Of a stretch of DNA of 64,000 nt, positions 52,036 to 60,105 are shown piece by piece. The notes beneath the pieces are model-generated. The model was given only the letters and a program-made list of their open reading frames with translations, did no database searches and was not told the origin of the DNA. Both the position numbers and the translations under genes were made by a program. Position 1 is the first letter of the stretch. Each line of letters opens with the position of its first letter. Origin of the DNA: UBA1738 sp045655325 (GTDB lineage Bacteria; Bacillota; Clostridia; UBA1381); NCBI GenBank assembly GCA_045655325.1, contig JAZOOY010000020.1:26049-90048 (forward strand), given 5' to 3'.

Positions 52036-52957
52036 CCTCTTTTCTGTCAAAAATTTTGGTTATTATATATTGCTGCACAACCTGCATAACGCTGGAAATA
52101 ATCCAGTAGATACCGATACCTGATGGAAGTGAGAAAGTGAAAAATCCTGTCATCAAAGGCATCATAACGTTCATTGACTTTGTCATAGATTGTGCCGGGT
52201 TATCTTGGTTCTGTGCCGCCTGATTTGCGGTTCCTGATAGCTTTTGTGTATATTTTGATGATAGCCATGTCATAAGCATAGCAACGGCTGGGATAAGTAT
52301 CAAAAGAGCAGTAGAAAGGTCAGAGAAATTGCCTGTCATAACTGCAGGTAGTGATTCACTTGGCTGTTTTGATAGGTCAAGGCCAAGGAAGTTAAAGTTA
52401 ATATCCCATGAAAGTTCCTGAGCTTTTCCAACAAGCTCAGACCAGTGAGAAAGCTGAATCTGGTAAATTTTGTTAATCTGGTCAACTGTTACGTTTGCAA
52501 GATTACCAATAACGTCAGGGAAGCTTTCTTTCATTTTAGACATAACAAGTTCTACGTTCTGTACAACCTGAGAATCTGCAAAGTTAATACCTCTTATATA
52601 GGTAAGAGGACGCTGAATTACACGGTAAAGACCGATAAGAATAGGGAACTGAATTAGTAGTGGAAGACATCCGCCAGTCATACTAACGTTGTTTTCCTTA
52701 TATACCTTCATCATTTCCTGTTGAAGTCTTTGCTGGTCATTGGCATACTTCTTCTGAAGCTCCATAATAATAGGCTGTACCTTCTGCTGACGCTTCATAG
52801 CCTTTTGTGACTTAATCTGAAGTGGCATAAGGATAAGCTTAATAACAATAGTAAAAAGAATGATAGCAAGACCGTAATTGTCTACCAAATTGTAGATAAA
52901 TTGTATCAACCAGCCAAGAGGTCTTGTGATACAAAGCTCAAACAAACTAAGTTTCAT
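51977..52957 (-). CDS. yidC: Membrane protein insertase YidC
   Basis: A 326-residue insertase of the short Gram-positive type: N-terminal hydrophobic region, the core helices with the conserved hydrophilic-groove arginine near KSQKAMKRQQKVQPI (about 48-62), GGCLPLLIQFPILIGLY (about 95-111), and SGIGIYWIISSVMQ near the end, with a basic C-terminal tail. It lacks the usual lipobox-type signal of Bacillus SpoIIIJ. In the conserved rpmH-rnpA-yidD-yidC-khpB order. Confidence 0.96.
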   Translation of the reverse strand: MKLSLFELCITRPLGWLIQFIYNLVDNYGLAIILFTIVIKLILMPLQIKSQKAMKRQQKVQPIIMELQKKYANDQQRLQQEMMKVYKENNVSMTGGCLPLLIQFPILIGLYRVIQRPLTYIRGINFADSQVVQNVELVMSKMKESFPDVIGNLANVTVDQINKIYQIQLSHWSELVGKAQELSWDINFNFLGLDLSKQPSESLPAVMTGNFSDLSTALLILIPAVAMLMTWLSSKYTQKLSGTANQAAQNQDNPAQSMTKSMNVMMPLMTGFFTFSLPSGIGIYWIISSVMQVVQQYIITKIFDRKEDDFVVKVPDKNRKRSKKRR

Positions 52958-52993
52958 AACTTTTTCCTTTCTTTCAAAAACTACTTATCAAAT

Positions 52994-53206
52994 TTATGGA
53001 AGTGGGTCATAGCCGCCTTCGTGAAAAGGATGGCATTTTAAAATACGGCGGATGGCAAGATATGTACCCTTTATAGCTCCGTATTTCTCGATTGCCTGCA
53101 GGGCATATTCCGAGCAGGTTGGTATAAATCTGCAACTTGGTGCAGATTTTAAGCCTGATAAGTGTTTTCGGTAAAAACGTATGGCAAAAATAAGGACTTT
53201 CTTCAT
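52994..53206 (-). CDS. yidD: Membrane protein insertion efficiency factor YidD
   Basis: A 70-residue protein with the signature SCRFIPTCSEYALQAIEKYG and KCHPFHEGGYDPLP at the end. Thought to aid membrane insertion with YidC. The start overlaps the rnpA stop (ATGA). Confidence 0.96.
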   Translation of the reverse strand: MKKVLIFAIRFYRKHLSGLKSAPSCRFIPTCSEYALQAIEKYGAIKGTYLAIRRILKCHPFHEGGYDPLP

Positions 53207-53532
53207 ATAATAATACCCAATTTTTTAAAAGCGTATTTAACATCCCGAAGAACTTCGTCACATTTCTTTTCTGCGATTCTGCTTCGGGCAACGATTACGA
53301 TGTCATAACTGCCGGCAAGTCTTGGGGAAATAGCACGAAAAGCCTCACGCATAAGTCGCTTCCCGCGATTACGAGAAACGGCACCGCCAACGGACTTTCC
53401 GCAGGTCAAGCCAACACGGGTTTTCCCAAGCTTATTCTTCTGCGCATAAACCACCACGTTATGACAGGGTATGCATTTTCCACGGTAATAAAGACGTTTA
53501 AAATCCTTATTAAGCTTTAAAGTATTGTTCAT
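53203..53532 (-). CDS. rnpA: Ribonuclease P protein component
   Basis: A 109-residue basic protein with the RNR signature SVGGAVSRNRGKRLMREAFR (about 52-71). It assists RNase P RNA in maturing tRNA 5' ends. The start at 53532 gives the standard N-terminus (LKLNKDFKRLYYRGK); an in-frame upstream stretch is leader and includes a GTCCC-rich, RAYT-motif-like palindrome. Confidence 0.95.
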   Translation of the reverse strand: MNNTLKLNKDFKRLYYRGKCIPCHNVVVYAQKNKLGKTRVGLTCGKSVGGAVSRNRGKRLMREAFRAISPRLAGSYDIVIVARSRIAEKKCDEVLRDVKYAFKKLGIII

Positions 53533-53573
53533 AACTTTTAAAACCCCGAAATTCTTTAAGTAAAAGCAAAAAA

Positions 53574-53600
53574 GCGGGACACGCCCGCAGGGGACAGTAT
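53574..53600 (-). repeat. REP-like palindrome in the rpmH-rnpA spacer
   Basis: gcggg acac cccgc-type stem (gcgggacacgcccgc) followed by aggggacag; in operon orientation TGTCCCC and TGTCCC flank the stem. The TGTCCCC word matches the motif beside the RAYT-like gene, so it may be a single REP relic. Confidence 0.4.
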
Positions 53601-53664
53601 TGACGCTTATTAAAAAAGGCAAAAAGCATAAGGTAAATTAGCCTCTCTACTTCTCGCCTTAATT

Positions 53665-53799
53665 TTATGCTGACAATTTTTTTCTGCCCTTTAATCTTCT
53701 TTTAGCTAAAATCTTTCTGCCGGAAGCAGTAGCCATTCTCTTTCTGAAACCGTGTTCTTTAGCTCTCTGGCGCTTTTTAGGCTGATAAGTTCTCTTCAT
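53665..53799 (-). CDS. rpmH: 50S ribosomal protein L34
   Basis: Forty-four residues, MKRTYQPKKRQRAKEHGFRK and on to KGRKKLSA: a complete, unmistakable L34. GGGAGG lies before the ATG at 53799; the longer upstream frame is leader. First gene of the operon. dnaA, its usual divergent neighbour, is not beside it here. Confidence 0.98.
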   Translation of the reverse strand: MKRTYQPKKRQRAKEHGFRKRMATASGRKILAKRRLKGRKKLSA

Positions 53800-53878
53800 A
53801 TTCCGAACACCTCCCGATATAATGAAATCTATTCTTTTTGCATTTTTGCGACATGGCAAAAATACAGACATCGCTCTT

Positions 53879-53907
53879 ATTATATTCATTTTAAATACGT
53901 TTGTCAA
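53879..53907 (-). promoter_or_regulatory. Promoter of the rpmH-rnpA-yidD-yidC-khpB operon
   Basis: Minus strand TTGACA, 17-base spacer, TATAAT: perfect consensus. Confidence 0.92.
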
Positions 53908-53971
53908 GAGTTTTTTTACAAATTTCTTTACATAACGGAAGATTTTTTGTTTTAAGGGATTTTGTGGAGAG

Positions 53972-54012
53972 AAAAAAGGCACTCCGAAAAGCCATAAGGC
54001 TTCTCAGAATGC
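53972..54012 (-). terminator. Terminator of the putative small RNA
   Basis: Sixteen-bp stem with UUAU loop and U6 tail, between the small-RNA region and the rpmH promoter. Confidence 0.88.
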
Positions 54013-54088
54013 CCGTTTCCCAAAAGCGCGTTTAATGGTATTTTCTTCCACAAAAATCCCCTGTTTTACAAACTTTTCTTATGCCAGT
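53972..54088 (-). ncRNA. Probable small RNA of about 115 nt, unidentified
   Basis: On the minus strand a promoter (54093-54121) is followed by a 115-base stretch with no ORF and a very strong terminator: a 16-bp stem, GGCATTCTGAGAAGCC with GGCTTTTCGGAGTGCC, UUAU loop, six U. All 16 pairs form on this strand only because three are G-U, which fixes the strand. It does not carry SRP, 6S, tmRNA or RNase P hallmarks that I can see. It could instead be the tail of the YfcE-like transcript, whose stop lies 250 bp upstream. Confidence 0.55.
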
Positions 54089-54092
54089 TACT

Positions 54093-54121
54093 ATTATACG
54101 GCATATAAAGTTTACTAACAA
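54093..54121 (-). promoter_or_regulatory. Promoter of the putative small RNA
   Basis: Minus strand TTGTTA, 17-base spacer, TATAAT. Confidence 0.6.
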
Positions 54122-54166
54122 GGGTATTTGGATGCATTATAGACATAATGACTTGTGTATAAAAAA

Positions 54167-54226
54167 TGTTCAGTATATGTGAACAAAAAATGTGATAGTA
54201 TCAAGGGAAAACGACTTTTTGTTCAC
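54167..54226. repeat. Cluster of TGTTCAC/GTGAACA inverted repeats
   Basis: TGTTCA-N7-TGAACA at 54167-54185, and gtgaacaaaaa (54179-54189) with tttttgttcac (54216-54226). Three half-sites upstream of the small-RNA promoter suggest an operator. The rest of 54230-54341 shows nothing else of note. Confidence 0.45.
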
Positions 54227-54341
54227 ACAGAATAAAAGTTGCGTTACCAATTTTTACCTGTTGTTAAAGTTGTATATAGGTTTTATGCGAAAAAAACAAC
54301 ATATTGTAGAAAAAGGGTATAGCTAAACACAATATACTGTG

Positions 54342-54803
54342 TTATAGGTTACAAACTGCAGCTTTTAACACACCATTTTCAATTTCAATAACACCATAAG
54401 TTCCGTTTTTGATACTGCCGGGATTTAAAAGCAGAACTTTTCGGGTAGGGTCGCAGACACTTTTGTGGGTGTGACCGAATACAGCACAGTCGCAACCCAA
54501 GGATTCGGCTCTTTGCAAAAGTTCTCGGTATGTGTCGTCATATTTTACGGAATATCCGTGTCCGTGGGTCAAAAATATCTTTTTTCCTTCTGCTTCAACT
54601 ATAACTTCCTGATCATCTGCCGAAAAATCGCAGTTTCCAGGAACGTATTCAAACTCAATTTCAGGAAACATACGGCAAAGCTCTTTTGCATCGGAGATAT
54701 GGTCGCCGGCGTGGAGAACCATATCAACGCCCACAATGTTATTTATTACACGTATGCAAGATTCAATATCCCTGTGTGAGTCGGAAAAAACCAAAATTCT
54801 CAT
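54342..54803 (-). CDS. YfcE/MJ0936-family phosphodiesterase
   Basis: A 153-residue small metallophosphoesterase with the ordered motifs FSDSHRD, HAGDHISD, VPGNCDFS, LTHGHGYSV and FGHTHKS. Family members hydrolyse phosphodiesters in vitro; the physiological substrate is unknown. The ATG at 54803 follows GAGAGGTG; codons upstream are leader. Divergent from spoIIE, with which it shares a 199-bp intergenic region. Confidence 0.9.
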   Translation of the reverse strand: MRILVFSDSHRDIESCIRVINNIVGVDMVLHAGDHISDAKELCRMFPEIEFEYVPGNCDFSADDQEVIVEAEGKKIFLTHGHGYSVKYDDTYRELLQRAESLGCDCAVFGHTHKSVCDPTRKVLLLNPGSIKNGTYGVIEIENGVLKAAVCNL

Positions 54804-54865
54804 AAAATCACCTCTCGACAATATATTACACATTATAACACTAAAACCCTTTTTCTACTACAAAA

Positions 54866-54922
54866 TTTGTCGAAATGTAAAGCAAATGTAGTATTCCTGT
54901 CGAATTTTTATCACAATACGAC
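54866..54922. promoter_or_regulatory. Spo0A boxes upstream of spoIIE
   Basis: TTTGTCGAA at 54866-54874 is a full 0A box; TGTCGAA recurs at 54898-54904, and an imperfect inverted copy (tacgacaa) lies at 54915-54922. In Bacillus, Spo0A-P activates spoIIE through such boxes, so the position, 80-140 bp before the start codon, makes sense. Confidence 0.72.
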
Positions 54923-55002
54923 AACATCTTTCGGCAGGTTATGTAGCATAGCAGTGATACAATATATACATACAATGAAACCATACAAAAGGGGAAGAAG
55001 AA

Positions 55003-57024
55003 ATGAATATATCCATACCTAAGATTAATGCAAAATCAATTACCTTTCCGCCTGTAAAAGAACTTTTTAAAGGAATTATACTGATAGTACTGTCCCGTGG
55101 CGGAATTTTCGGGATGTCGCCACTTGGTGTTGCCTTTGCCGCAACCTTTGGGGCAAAAAGCGGATACATAGCTCTTATAGGTCTGTGCTTCGGCATGGTG
55201 AATATGGGTGCTTCGGCAATAAGATACATACTGACTTTCTTCATATATTATATACTGGATTATTATAAAAAAATACCGACTGTGGAAAAAAGGGCATTTA
55301 CCCTTGGAATATTCACAGCGAGTTTTCGGGGAATTGAGCTTCTTTTTACGGGGTTTGATGCTATGGGCACTGTGATGCTCATTCTTGAATCCGTCTTAAC
55401 AGGCGGACTTTACTGGCTGTTCACATTCCTGGGCGGAAAATCTGCCCTTTCAAGGCTTGCCCAAATGGTCATATTCGGAAGTCTTTTAAATGGTGTGCAA
55501 GGTGCGGTGATTCCCTATGCAGGCGTAAGCCTTTCGGTGTTCTGTGCAATCTTTGTGGCGCTATCCTTTTCCTATGCCTGCAATCTGCCAATGGCGTCGC
55601 TTATGTCAGGAATTCTTGCCTTTGTGATGTCGATTGGTTCAAGTAACGCAGTGGCATTTTTCGGCGCATTCAGTATCTGCGCCGCACTTGGTTCAATGCT
55701 GTCTATGTACGGAAAGTTAGGCGTTGCAACAGGATTTTTAGCAGGACTTTGCATCAGCGCATTATATAGCGGAACATTGGCGGGAAGCGGAGTGTTTGAC
55801 CTTTTTGCACCGCTCATTGCCTTTGTGATACTGCCTGAGCATATTCATTATAAAATAAGCGGACTTATAAACAGGCAACTGGAGGCAGAGCTTTGCGAAG
55901 AAGAAGTGTGCGAGAATAAAATTGCCACACAACTTAAAACCGTTGCCCGTGCAGTGTGCGGATTGGCGGATGGCGTGACGATTATTCCCGACAGATGCGT
56001 GGAAAACAAGGAAGAGATTTTTGAAAAGGTGAGAGCAAGGGTCTGCACCGATTGCTCTATGGCTGAAACCTGCAAAAATCAGGAAAAAAACCGTAGTAAA
56101 ATGGAAGAAATCTGGAAAACCATGGAGGAGGACGGATACTGCGACCTTTCCAATATGCCAATCGGATTTGGGCAGATTTGTTTAAGAAGTGAGCGGTTTT
56201 TGAACGAGTTTTCTCACGTTTATGAACTTTATAAGCAAAATGCCATATCCTGCGGCGTGGCAAAATCTTCAAGGGACATTATGGCAAGGCAGTATAGCGA
56301 AATATCCAATGTGATAGAGCTTTTGTCAAAGGAAATTGAAGCGGGTGAAACAGAATTTGATGGCACAGGACGGATTATTTCTCCAAAAGTGACAGTCCGT
56401 ACCGAGGCGAAAGCCGGATATAGCGTGTCTGGTGACAGCGTGATTTATTTTGAAAGGGAAAATAAGTTTTTCGTAATCCTTTGCGACGGTATGGGTTCCG
56501 GCGATGATGCTATGCACCAATCAAGGCTTACGGCAAGGCTTTTTGAAAAGTTTTTAAAGGCAGGATTTGATAAGGAGACAAGCCTTCGGATGATAAATTC
56601 CGCATTGGCGCTGAAAGCCGACCAGGAAAGTTTTTCAACGGTAGATATTCTTGAGATTGACACTGTGACAGGAGATTGCGAGTTCTTGAAAATCGGCAGT
56701 GCCCAGAGTTTTATTAAGAAGAAAAAGGAAATCGGGGTAATATCATCAAAATCCCTGCCTGTGGGCATACTGGAAAATATAGACGCTCAAGCTATAAGGT
56801 GCAGGGCAGAGGTGGGTGATATTATCGTAATGGTGACAGATGGAGTAAGCGAAGCGGGGAGCGGAGTTTTGAAAAGCGACTGGATTAAAAAGCTGTTGCT
56901 TTTGGAAAAGAGAAAACCTTGGGAAGTTGCGGACCTTATAATCGAGGGTGCAAAGGCAAGGGCAAGATTTTCCGACGATATGACCTGTTGCGTGATAAAA
57001 ATTGAAAAAAGGAAAGAGGGATAA
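55003..57024 (+). CDS. spoIIE: Stage II sporulation protein E, PP2C phosphatase
   Basis: A 673-residue SpoIIE: about ten N-terminal membrane helices (to about 300), a regulatory middle with several cysteines (about 300-460), and a C-terminal PP2C phosphatase domain with LCDGMGSGDDA (about 495-505) and VTDGVSEAGSG (about 610-620), whose aspartates bind Mn2+. It dephosphorylates SpoIIAA-P, releasing sigma-F in the forespore, and helps asymmetric division. Shorter than the 827-residue Bacillus protein, as in other clostridia. Spo0A boxes precede it. Confidence 0.95.
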   Translation: MNISIPKINAKSITFPPVKELFKGIILIVLSRGGIFGMSPLGVAFAATFGAKSGYIALIGLCFGMVNMGASAIRYILTFFIYYILDYYKKIPTVEKRAFTLGIFTASFRGIELLFTGFDAMGTVMLILESVLTGGLYWLFTFLGGKSALSRLAQMVIFGSLLNGVQGAVIPYAGVSLSVFCAIFVALSFSYACNLPMASLMSGILAFVMSIGSSNAVAFFGAFSICAALGSMLSMYGKLGVATGFLAGLCISALYSGTLAGSGVFDLFAPLIAFVILPEHIHYKISGLINRQLEAELCEEEVCENKIATQLKTVARAVCGLADGVTIIPDRCVENKEEIFEKVRARVCTDCSMAETCKNQEKNRSKMEEIWKTMEEDGYCDLSNMPIGFGQICLRSERFLNEFSHVYELYKQNAISCGVAKSSRDIMARQYSEISNVIELLSKEIEAGETEFDGTGRIISPKVTVRTEAKAGYSVSGDSVIYFERENKFFVILCDGMGSGDDAMHQSRLTARLFEKFLKAGFDKETSLRMINSALALKADQESFSTVDILEIDTVTGDCEFLKIGSAQSFIKKKKEIGVISSKSLPVGILENIDAQAIRCRAEVGDIIVMVTDGVSEAGSGVLKSDWIKKLLLLEKRKPWEVADLIIEGAKARARFSDDMTCCVIKIEKRKEG

Positions 57025-57027
57025 GGA

Positions 57028-57234
57028 TTGGAAATTCAAAACGAGATTACGGCAAAGGTGATGGGCGAAATTCTGGCAAAAGGAATGAGCCTTTCGGATG
57101 TGGACTTATCAAAAACCGTGGATAGCGAAGCGGTAAAGGTTTTGGAGAAAATAAAAACAACCCTTTCAGAAGATAAAAATCAGGCCCTAAAACTTGCGAA
57201 GGTACAAGAAATAATTAATGAATATAATATGTAA
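57028..57234 (+). CDS. Small acidic helical protein, unknown
   Basis: Sixty-eight residues, all helical in appearance (SLSDVDLSKTVDSEAVKVLEKI), without cysteine or membrane segment. Not recognised. It starts four bases after the spoIIE stop with a TTG; GAGGG lies seven bases before it. A terminator follows, so it is the second gene of the spoIIE unit, and a sporulation role is possible by association only. Confidence 0.6.
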   Translation: MEIQNEITAKVMGEILAKGMSLSDVDLSKTVDSEAVKVLEKIKTTLSEDKNQALKLAKVQEIINEYNM

Positions 57235-57237
57235 AAT

Positions 57238-57267
57238 TCGGGAACGAAAGTTCCCGAGTTTTTTTAT
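57238..57267 (+). terminator. Terminator of the spoIIE unit
   Basis: Stem tcgggaac/gttcccga with a GAAA loop and seven T. Confidence 0.92.
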
Positions 57268-57279
57268 TTACAAGAAGTA

Positions 57280-57308
57280 TTTACAGATTAAAACGCTTGT
57301 GGTATAAT
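57280..57308 (+). promoter_or_regulatory. Promoter of the LRR-dockerin gene
   Basis: TTTACA, 17-base spacer, TATAAT with an extended TGG. Confidence 0.75.
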
Positions 57309-57353
57309 ATCTCTACAAAACCTAACATAAAATGCGATAGGAGGAATGACAGA

Positions 57354-58235
57354 ATGAAAAGGAAAGTTTTAGGTTTTACATTGATAATCAGTATAATGGT
57401 AAGCCTGTTTGTATCCTTGCCAATAACAGCAAACGCAGAAACAAACGGAATATATACATATATCATTGAAAATGGTGAAGTGACAATCACAGGTTGCGAT
57501 GAAAATGTAAGCGGAGAACTAAGAATTCCGGCATCTATTGATGGCTATCCTGTAACAAATATAGGTGACGGAGCTTTTGAATCCCGCACAAATTTAACCC
57601 AGCTATATATACCTAAAAGTGTAATTAACATAGGCGACCGAGCTTTTCTTGGTTGTACAGGTATAACCCATATAATATTAAATTTTGGCATAAAAAGCAT
57701 AGGAGATGAAGCGTTTCTTTATTGCGATAATGTAAAAACCGTAGTTTACAATGCACATGAAGAATTTTGGAATATTGTAAGCATCGGTGAAAACAATAAT
57801 TGTTTAACCAATGGCAAAATTGATTTTTGGTTAGCTGTTCTTCGTGGTGATGCCAGTGGTGATGCAATAATTGATGTAAGGGACATTATTGCATTAAGGC
57901 GATTTCTTGCCGGCGGTTATAACACGGTAGTTTCCAATAAAGCGTCTGATACCAATAGGGACGATATAATTGATGTAAGTGATATTGTTACGTTAAGACA
58001 ATACATCGCAGGCGGTTATGACGTTAAAATGATAGAAACAGTTGAAGGCGGAAGTTTTGGGGTTGCGGATCCTGATAGTTGGAATAATCTGGATGAGGGA
58101 GATGAAGTAATTTTTGTCAAAATACCGCAGGCGGGTGAAGTACATGAATTACTCTTCCCCGGGGGAATATTCCCAGATGATTATGAAGATTTATTCTTTG
58201 AAACGGATGAATGGGGTTATGTAATTTGGCAATAA
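57354..58235 (+). CDS. Secreted leucine-rich-repeat protein with type I dockerin
   Basis: A 293-residue secreted protein. Signal peptide (1-27, ending NANA-E), a short BspA-type LRR block (about 45-125: VTNIGDGAFESRTNLTQLYI, VINIGDRAFLGCTGI, KSIGDEAFLYCDNV, each one LRR), then a type I dockerin (about 155-220) with two Ca2+-binding duplicated segments, GDASGDAIIDVRDIIALRRFL and DTNRDDIIDVSDIVTLRQYI (each 20-21 residues, paraphrased here by their ends), and an acidic C-terminal tail of about 70 residues. A dockerin would attach it to a cohesin; no cohesin or glycosidase is in the window. RBS AGGAGG. Confidence 0.85.
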   Translation: MKRKVLGFTLIISIMVSLFVSLPITANAETNGIYTYIIENGEVTITGCDENVSGELRIPASIDGYPVTNIGDGAFESRTNLTQLYIPKSVINIGDRAFLGCTGITHIILNFGIKSIGDEAFLYCDNVKTVVYNAHEEFWNIVSIGENNNCLTNGKIDFWLAVLRGDASGDAIIDVRDIIALRRFLAGGYNTVVSNKASDTNRDDIIDVSDIVTLRQYIAGGYDVKMIETVEGGSFGVADPDSWNNLDEGDEVIFVKIPQAGEVHELLFPGGIFPDDYEDLFFETDEWGYVIWQ

Positions 58236-58266
58236 AAAAACGCAAGATTTAATCTTGCGTTTTTTA
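58234..58266. terminator. Bidirectional terminator
   Basis: Stem acgcaagatt/aatcttgcgt with T-tracts on both strands, between the dockerin and aminotransferase genes. Confidence 0.92.
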
Positions 58267-58276
58267 TTATCTTTAT

Positions 58277-59452
58277 TTACTTTCTATATTTTTCAACGAA
58301 TCTGCCGATTCTCTTTAAAGCTTCGTCAATGCTGTCAATTGAGTATGCATAAGAGCATCTTATGAACCCTTCACCGCTTTCACCGAAAGCATTTCCAGGA
58401 ACAACGGCAACCTTTTCTTCCATAAGAAGCTTGTTTGCAAACTCTTCACTTGTCATACCAAGTGACTTAATGCAAGGGAATACATAGAATGCGCCAAGTG
58501 GCTCAAAGCATGAAAGACCCATATTGCGGAAACCGTCAACGATAAAGCGCCTTCTGTAGTTGTATTCATTACGCATATTTTCAACGTCAGAATCACAAGA
58601 GCGAAGAGCCTCAATTGCGGCAAACTGGCTGGTTGTCGGGCTGGACATAATGCCGTACTGGTGAAGTTTTGTCATAGCCTTAATAATTTCTGAAGGACCA
58701 AGGGCATAACCAAGTCTCCAACCTGTCATAGCAAAAGTCTTTGAGAAACCATTTACGATAACTGTACGCTCACGCATCCCGTCAATAGCAGAAAATGGTG
58801 TGTGGCCTTCGTTATCATATCGAAGTTCGCCGTAGATTTCGTCAGACAAAACAATAATATCTGTTCCGCGAAGAACTTCTGCGATAGCTTCCAAATCCTG
58901 CTTTGACATAACACCACCTGTTGGGTTATTCGGGAATGGCAAGATAAGCAGCTTTGTCTTATCTGTGATATGTGCTTTTAATTGTTCAGGAAGAAGTCTG
59001 AAACCGTCCTTTTCAAATGTTTCAATAGGAACAGCCTTACCACCTGCCATCTGTGTACAAGGCTTATAGCAAACGAAACTTGGCTCAGGAATTAAAACTT
59101 CATCCCCGGGGTTTACGATGCAACGAACCAAAAGGTCAATCGCTTCGCTACCACCAACTGTAACCAAAACTTCGCTTTTTGGGTCATATTCAACATTGTA
59201 TTTGCGCTTGTTGTAATTGCAGATTTCTTCACGAAGCTCCATAAGACCTGCGTTTGCAGTGTAGTATGTACGTCCTTTTTCAAGGGAATAGATACCTGCT
59301 TCACGGATAGGCCAAGGTGTAACGAAATCCGGCTCACCAACGCCAAGTGAAATAGCATCCTTCATAGTTGCGGCAACGTCAAAAAACTTTCTGATGCCGG
59401 AAGGCTGAACTGCCTGAATTTTATCTGTAAGTATATTTGTATAATCCATCAT
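58277..59452 (-). CDS. PLP-dependent aminotransferase, class I/II
   Basis: A 391-residue fold-type I aminotransferase: GVGEPDFVTPWPI near the start, PFPNNPTGG (about 169-177), SDEIYGELRYD, and the PLP lysine in NGFSKTFAMTGWRLGY (about 233). The group includes aromatic, alanine and PatA-type enzymes; the substrate is open. Its start overlaps the stop of the Lrp/AsnC-like gene, so the regulator is co-expressed and probably senses the same amino acid. Confidence 0.92.
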   Translation of the reverse strand: MMDYTNILTDKIQAVQPSGIRKFFDVAATMKDAISLGVGEPDFVTPWPIREAGIYSLEKGRTYYTANAGLMELREEICNYNKRKYNVEYDPKSEVLVTVGGSEAIDLLVRCIVNPGDEVLIPEPSFVCYKPCTQMAGGKAVPIETFEKDGFRLLPEQLKAHITDKTKLLILPFPNNPTGGVMSKQDLEAIAEVLRGTDIIVLSDEIYGELRYDNEGHTPFSAIDGMRERTVIVNGFSKTFAMTGWRLGYALGPSEIIKAMTKLHQYGIMSSPTTSQFAAIEALRSCDSDVENMRNEYNYRRRFIVDGFRNMGLSCFEPLGAFYVFPCIKSLGMTSEEFANKLLMEEKVAVVPGNAFGESGEGFIRCSYAYSIDSIDEALKRIGRFVEKYRK

Positions 59453-59934
59453 AGTGTAATTACCTGTCTTGAATCTTCTTCATCGTTGTAGAAGATCATT
59501 CCGTCTTCCTTATATTTTTTAAGAACAAAACTTGTAGCAGTTGATAGGACATTGTCCATTGGTGCAAGCTTCTGGGCGACAAAAAGGGCAACGTCTTTCA
59601 TTGTCTGACCTTCTATGATAACGCAAAGGTCATAAGAACCTGACATTAAGAACAAAGACTTAACCTGAGCATACTTGTGGATTTTTTCTGCAATTCGGTC
59701 AAATCCCTCGCCACGCTGTGGTGTAACACGAAGCTCAATGATTGATGTAACAAGCTCATTGTCAGTCTTTTCCCAGTTAATCATAGTCTTGTAACCAACA
59801 ATAATATTGTCCTTTTCAAGACCACGGATGATATCGGCAACTTCTTCTTCAGTTGAGCCAATCATTTGGGCAATCTGTTCATTTGTAAGTTTTTTATCGC
59901 TTTTTTTAAGAATATCAAGAATGCTTCCAACCAT
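59449..59934 (-). CDS. Lrp/AsnC-family transcriptional regulator
   Basis: A 161-residue regulator: N-terminal helix-turn-helix (KKLTNEQIAQMIGSTEEEVADIIRGLEKDNII begins near residue 14) and C-terminal RAM ligand-binding domain (LFLMSGSYDLCVIIEG). The ATG at 59934 has GGAGGG seven bases upstream; five codons further upstream is another in-frame ATG without one. Coupled to the aminotransferase gene (ATGATG overlap). Confidence 0.9.
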   Translation of the reverse strand: MVGSILDILKKSDKKLTNEQIAQMIGSTEEEVADIIRGLEKDNIIVGYKTMINWEKTDNELVTSIIELRVTPQRGEGFDRIAEKIHKYAQVKSLFLMSGSYDLCVIIEGQTMKDVALFVAQKLAPMDNVLSTATSFVLKKYKEDGMIFYNDEEDSRQVITL

Positions 59935-60047
59935 AGCAATTCCCTCCATTTTATGTGTTCAAAATTATTCTCACCTTTCATTATACAACATATTTTTAAA
60001 AATTTCCATATGTTTTTTGAAAAAATTAAAAAAAAGACCTCTATTTG

Positions 60048-60076
60048 TTGACAAAAAGGCAAAAATAGAAGATAAT
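60048..60076 (+). promoter_or_regulatory. Promoter of the hflX group
   Basis: TTGACA, 17-base spacer, GATAAT, 29 bases before the start codon. Confidence 0.82.
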
Positions 60077-60105
60077 ATAAGTAAGAAATTAACGAGGTAG
60101 ACCAG

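Noticed and set aside
53972..54088. SRP RNA or 6S RNA
   Set aside because: No GGAA-capped SRP apical motif, and too short for 6S RNA with its large central bubble.
54167..54185. LexA (SOS) box
   Set aside because: The order of half-sites is GTTC..GAAC, the reverse of the Gram-positive GAAC..GTTC box.
53800..54341. Replication origin (oriC) next to rpmH
   Set aside because: No TTATCCACA-type boxes in a cluster and no dnaA nearby.
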